Below, piece by piece: positions 44,291 through 45,863 of a stretch of DNA of 45,863 bases. A program made the translations under genes and the position numbers. How positions within the stretch are numbered: position 1 is the stretch's first letter; the number at the start of each line of letters is the position of its first letter. A model generated the notes under the pieces. That model was given only the letters and a program-made list of their open reading frames with translations, did not search any database and was not told the origin of the DNA. The DNA lies in NCBI GenBank assembly GCA_018057455.1, contig JAGPDT010000023.1:1-45863 (forward strand), given 5' to 3'. This stretch comes from Flavobacteriales bacterium (GTDB taxonomy: Bacteria > Bacteroidota > Bacteroidia > Flavobacteriales_F > PHOS-HE28).

Positions 44291-45244
44291 ATGACCCTCC
44301 AGCAGTTCCAGTACATCGTGGCCATCGATACGCACCGGCATTTCGGCCGGGCGGCGGAGGCCTGTTTCGTTACCCAGCCCACCTTGAGCAACATGGTGAA
44401 GAAGTTGGAAGAGGAGCTCGGGGTGACCCTCTTCGACCGCAGCAAGGTGCCGGTGGTGCCCACGGCCGAAGGAAGCAGGCTGGTGGACCAGGCGCGAACG
44501 GTGCTCAAGGAAGTGCAGGTGTTGCAGGACCTGGCCGACGCCAGCCGCGATGTGCCCGCCGGGGAACTGCGCATCGGCATGATCCCCACTTTGGCGCCGT
44601 ACCTGCTGCCTTTGTTCCTGGGCGGGTTGCTGCGCGCCCATCCCGGCCTGAACGTGAGCGTGGAGGAACTCACCACGGCGGTGATCGTGGAGCGCTTGGA
44701 GCATGGGCAGCTGGACGTGGGCATCCTGGCCACCCCGTTGGCCATTGCCGGGCTGAAGGAGGAACCCTTGTTCAACGAGCGCTTCCTGCTCTATGTGTCG
44801 CCCGGCGAACGCATCGGTAAAAAGCACTATGTGCTGCCCTCGGAGATCCATGCGGACCGGCTGTGGCTGTTGGAAGAAGGGCACTGCCTCCGCAGCCAGG
44901 TCGTGGACCTGTGCCAGTTGCGCGAGCAGGGCCGCGAAGGGGGGCGCTTTTCCTACATCTCGGGCAGCATCGAGGCATTGATGCGCATGGTGGACACCCA
45001 AGGGGGGCTGACCGTGGTGCCCGAACTGGCCACCGTGGGCATGTCCGCCGAACAGCGGTCCCGGTTGCGCGAGTTCAGGTCGCCCGTGCCCGTGCGCGAG
45101 GTGGCACTGGCCACATGGCGCCATGCGGCCAAGCACAAGTTGCGCGAACTGCTGCGCCACCAGGTTGCAACGGCCGTGGCACCCCACATCCGCCTGGTGC
45201 GGTCGCCCCAGGTGATGCCTGTTCTTCAACCGGGGCAAAGTTGA
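44291..45244 (+). CDS. oxyR: LysR-type peroxide sensor OxyR
   Basis: 317 residues. An N-terminal winged helix (LQQFQYIVAIDTHRHFGRAA) and a ligand domain. The redox pair falls at Cys199 and Cys208 in EEGHCLRSQVVDLCQ, the same positions and spacing as in E. coli OxyR, so it senses H2O2 through a disulfide. Thr100 in GMIPTLAPYLLP matches the position of the known peroxide-binding Thr. A TTG three codons upstream is not needed; the ATG at 44291 puts the cysteines at the expected numbers. It is divergent from ahpC-ahpD with 122 bases between, the classical arrangement for a regulator and its target. Confidence 0.96.
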   Translation: MTLQQFQYIVAIDTHRHFGRAAEACFVTQPTLSNMVKKLEEELGVTLFDRSKVPVVPTAEGSRLVDQARTVLKEVQVLQDLADASRDVPAGELRIGMIPTLAPYLLPLFLGGLLRAHPGLNVSVEELTTAVIVERLEHGQLDVGILATPLAIAGLKEEPLFNERFLLYVSPGERIGKKHYVLPSEIHADRLWLLEEGHCLRSQVVDLCQLREQGREGGRFSYISGSIEALMRMVDTQGGLTVVPELATVGMSAEQRSRLREFRSPVPVREVALATWRHAAKHKLRELLRHQVATAVAPHIRLVRSPQVMPVLQPGQS

Positions 45245-45247
45245 ATT

Positions 45248-45277
45248 TTGCCGCTAACGGACAAAGTACTACTTTCG
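45248..45277 (+). promoter_or_regulatory. Putative rpmG promoter
   Basis: TTG (45248-45250), a 19-base spacer, then TACTTTCG (45270-45277), one base off TAnnTTTG, followed by CGCC. The ATG lies 20 bases downstream. Confidence 0.6.
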
Positions 45278-45297
45278 CGCCCCATTCCAATTAAGCG

Positions 45298-45480
45298 ATG
45301 GCCAAGAAAGGAAACCGCGTACAAGTGATCATGGAGTGCACCGAGCACAAAACCTCGGGGCTGCCGGGCACTTCACGCTACATCACCACGAAGAACCGCA
45401 AGAACACGTCCGAGCGCCTGGAGTTGAAGAAATACAACCCCATCATGCGCAAGATGACCGTTCACAAAGAGATCAAGTAA
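45298..45480 (+). CDS. rpmG: 50S ribosomal protein L33
   Basis: 60 residues, a large-subunit protein near the E site. Starts [18 protein letters not shown] and contains [22 protein letters not shown], the family core. It keeps one Cys and lacks the CxxC zinc knuckle of zinc-binding L33 copies, so it is the zinc-independent form. It is followed after three bases by the DUF4295-type gene. rpmB, which often precedes it in Bacteroidota, is not here; oxyR is instead. Confidence 0.96.
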   Translation: MAKKGNRVQVIMECTEHKTSGLPGTSRYITTKNRKNTSERLELKKYNPIMRKMTVHKEIK

Positions 45481-45483
45481 GCC

Positions 45484-45639
45484 ATGGCAAAGAAAACCGT
45501 TGCATCGCTCAAGAAGGCGGACGCCAAGGTGTTCGTCAAGGTCATCCGCATGGTGAAGAACGCCCAGTCCGGCGGCTACCAGTTCAGCGAGCAGGTGATG
45601 CCTGCCGAAGAGGTGGACAAGGCCCTGGCGAAGAAGTGA
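45484..45639 (+). CDS. DUF4295 family small protein
   Basis: 51 residues, MAKKTVASLKKADAK at the start and GGYQFSEQVMPAEEV near the end. This short basic protein occurs between rpmG and ftsY in Bacteroidota and is thought to be ribosome-linked from its position; its function is not known. It is too short for many gene finders. Confidence 0.88.
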   Translation: MAKKTVASLKKADAKVFVKVIRMVKNAQSGGYQFSEQVMPAEEVDKALAKK

Positions 45640-45661
45640 TCAAAACCCGCTCAACGGCGAA

Positions 45662-45695
45662 CAAAGGCTTCCCCCGAACGGCGGAGGCCTTTTTC
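45662..45695 (+). terminator. Terminator between the DUF4295 gene and ftsY
   Basis: AAAGGC (and an adjacent TCC) pairs with GGA and GCCTTT around a loop and is followed by TTTTT. It would end or attenuate the rpmG transcript before ftsY. Confidence 0.6.
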
Positions 45696-45707
45696 GCTTG
45701 AAGGACC

Positions 45708-45863
45708 ATGGCCCTTTTCGGACTCTTCGGCAGCAAGGAAAAGAAGCAGCAGCTCGATGCCGGGCTGGACCGCTCCCGATCGTCGCTCTTCGGCAAATTG
45801 GCCCGGGCCGTCGCCGGCAAGAACACCGTGGATGATGATGTGCTGGACGCCTTGGAGGAAACC
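45708..45863 (+). CDS. ftsY: Signal recognition particle receptor FtsY, 5' end only
   Basis: 52 codons to the window edge: MALFGLFGSKEKKQQLDAGL, then SRSSLFGKLARAVAGKNTVD and DDVLDALEE. This is the start of the N-domain of the SRP GTPase that docks ribosomes to the membrane. The GTPase domain lies outside. The lack of a long acidic A-domain is typical of Bacteroidota FtsY. The order rpmG, DUF4295, ftsY supports the call. Confidence 0.9.
   Translation, partial: MALFGLFGSKEKKQQLDAGLDRSRSSLFGKLARAVAGKNTVDDDVLDALEET

Overview
The window looks like a piece of a Bacteroidota chromosome, most likely a high-GC member of the Flavobacteriales. I infer this from gene content: rpmG, a DUF4295-type small protein and ftsY in order; outer-membrane proteins with SPOR, TSP3 and PorE-like (TPR, PD40, OmpA) architecture; a bacterial alpha-2-macroglobulin; a DUF6787-like protein; and LpxB, which marks a Gram-negative lipid A maker. 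Promoters also fit the Bacteroidota pattern TTG, about 19 bases, TAnnTTTG. I saw no tRNA, rRNA, CRISPR array, transposase or phage gene. Almost all sequence is coding, with about 40 genes.

Left part (1-23.8 kb, every gene on the minus strand): a lipoate-protein ligase cut by the window edge; a very large alpha-2-macroglobulin lipoprotein; two neighbouring SPOR-domain envelope proteins; then a tightly packed six-gene unit read right to left as Wza-type export lipoprotein, Wzc-type tyrosine kinase, RmlC-type epimerase, MraY/WecA-type sugar-phosphate transferase, MltD-type lytic transglycosylase and UvrA. Next come a family 4 glycosyltransferase, an asparagine synthetase and dihydrolipoyl dehydrogenase. 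The core of this region makes and exports a surface polysaccharide.

Middle (24-33 kb, mostly plus strand): two small membrane proteins of unknown function, RidA (minus), then surE, a small membrane protein and lpxB overlapping one another, a SpoIID-domain protein, an outer-membrane barrel protein (minus), a tiny possible gene with its own promoter and terminator, an M14 carboxypeptidase and a conserved-looking 180-residue protein. The roughly 480-base gap before queE holds a terminator and then a 186-base structure closed by a perfect 12-bp stem and followed by seven T. Its shape resembles 6S RNA, and it is the best candidate here for something unannotated.

Right part (33-45.9 kb): queE overlaps a PorE-like TPR/PD40/OmpA protein; then a DsbA-like oxidoreductase, an SMR transporter, a solitary Vsr mismatch endonuclease, a DUF6787-like protein, a PD40 lipoprotein and a 1232-residue secreted sugar-dehydrogenase fusion (PKD, PA14, dockerin-like tail). 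A peroxide-defence module follows: ahpC and ahpD facing away from oxyR, with palindromes lying between the two -33 elements. The window ends with rpmG, the DUF4295-type gene and the start of ftsY.

Many genes start 2 to 25 bases after a recurring box TAnnTTTG or TAnnTTCG followed by a GC-rich trinucleotide, which suggests leaderless or very short-leader mRNAs. Family assignments come from reading motifs by eye; no database search was run.
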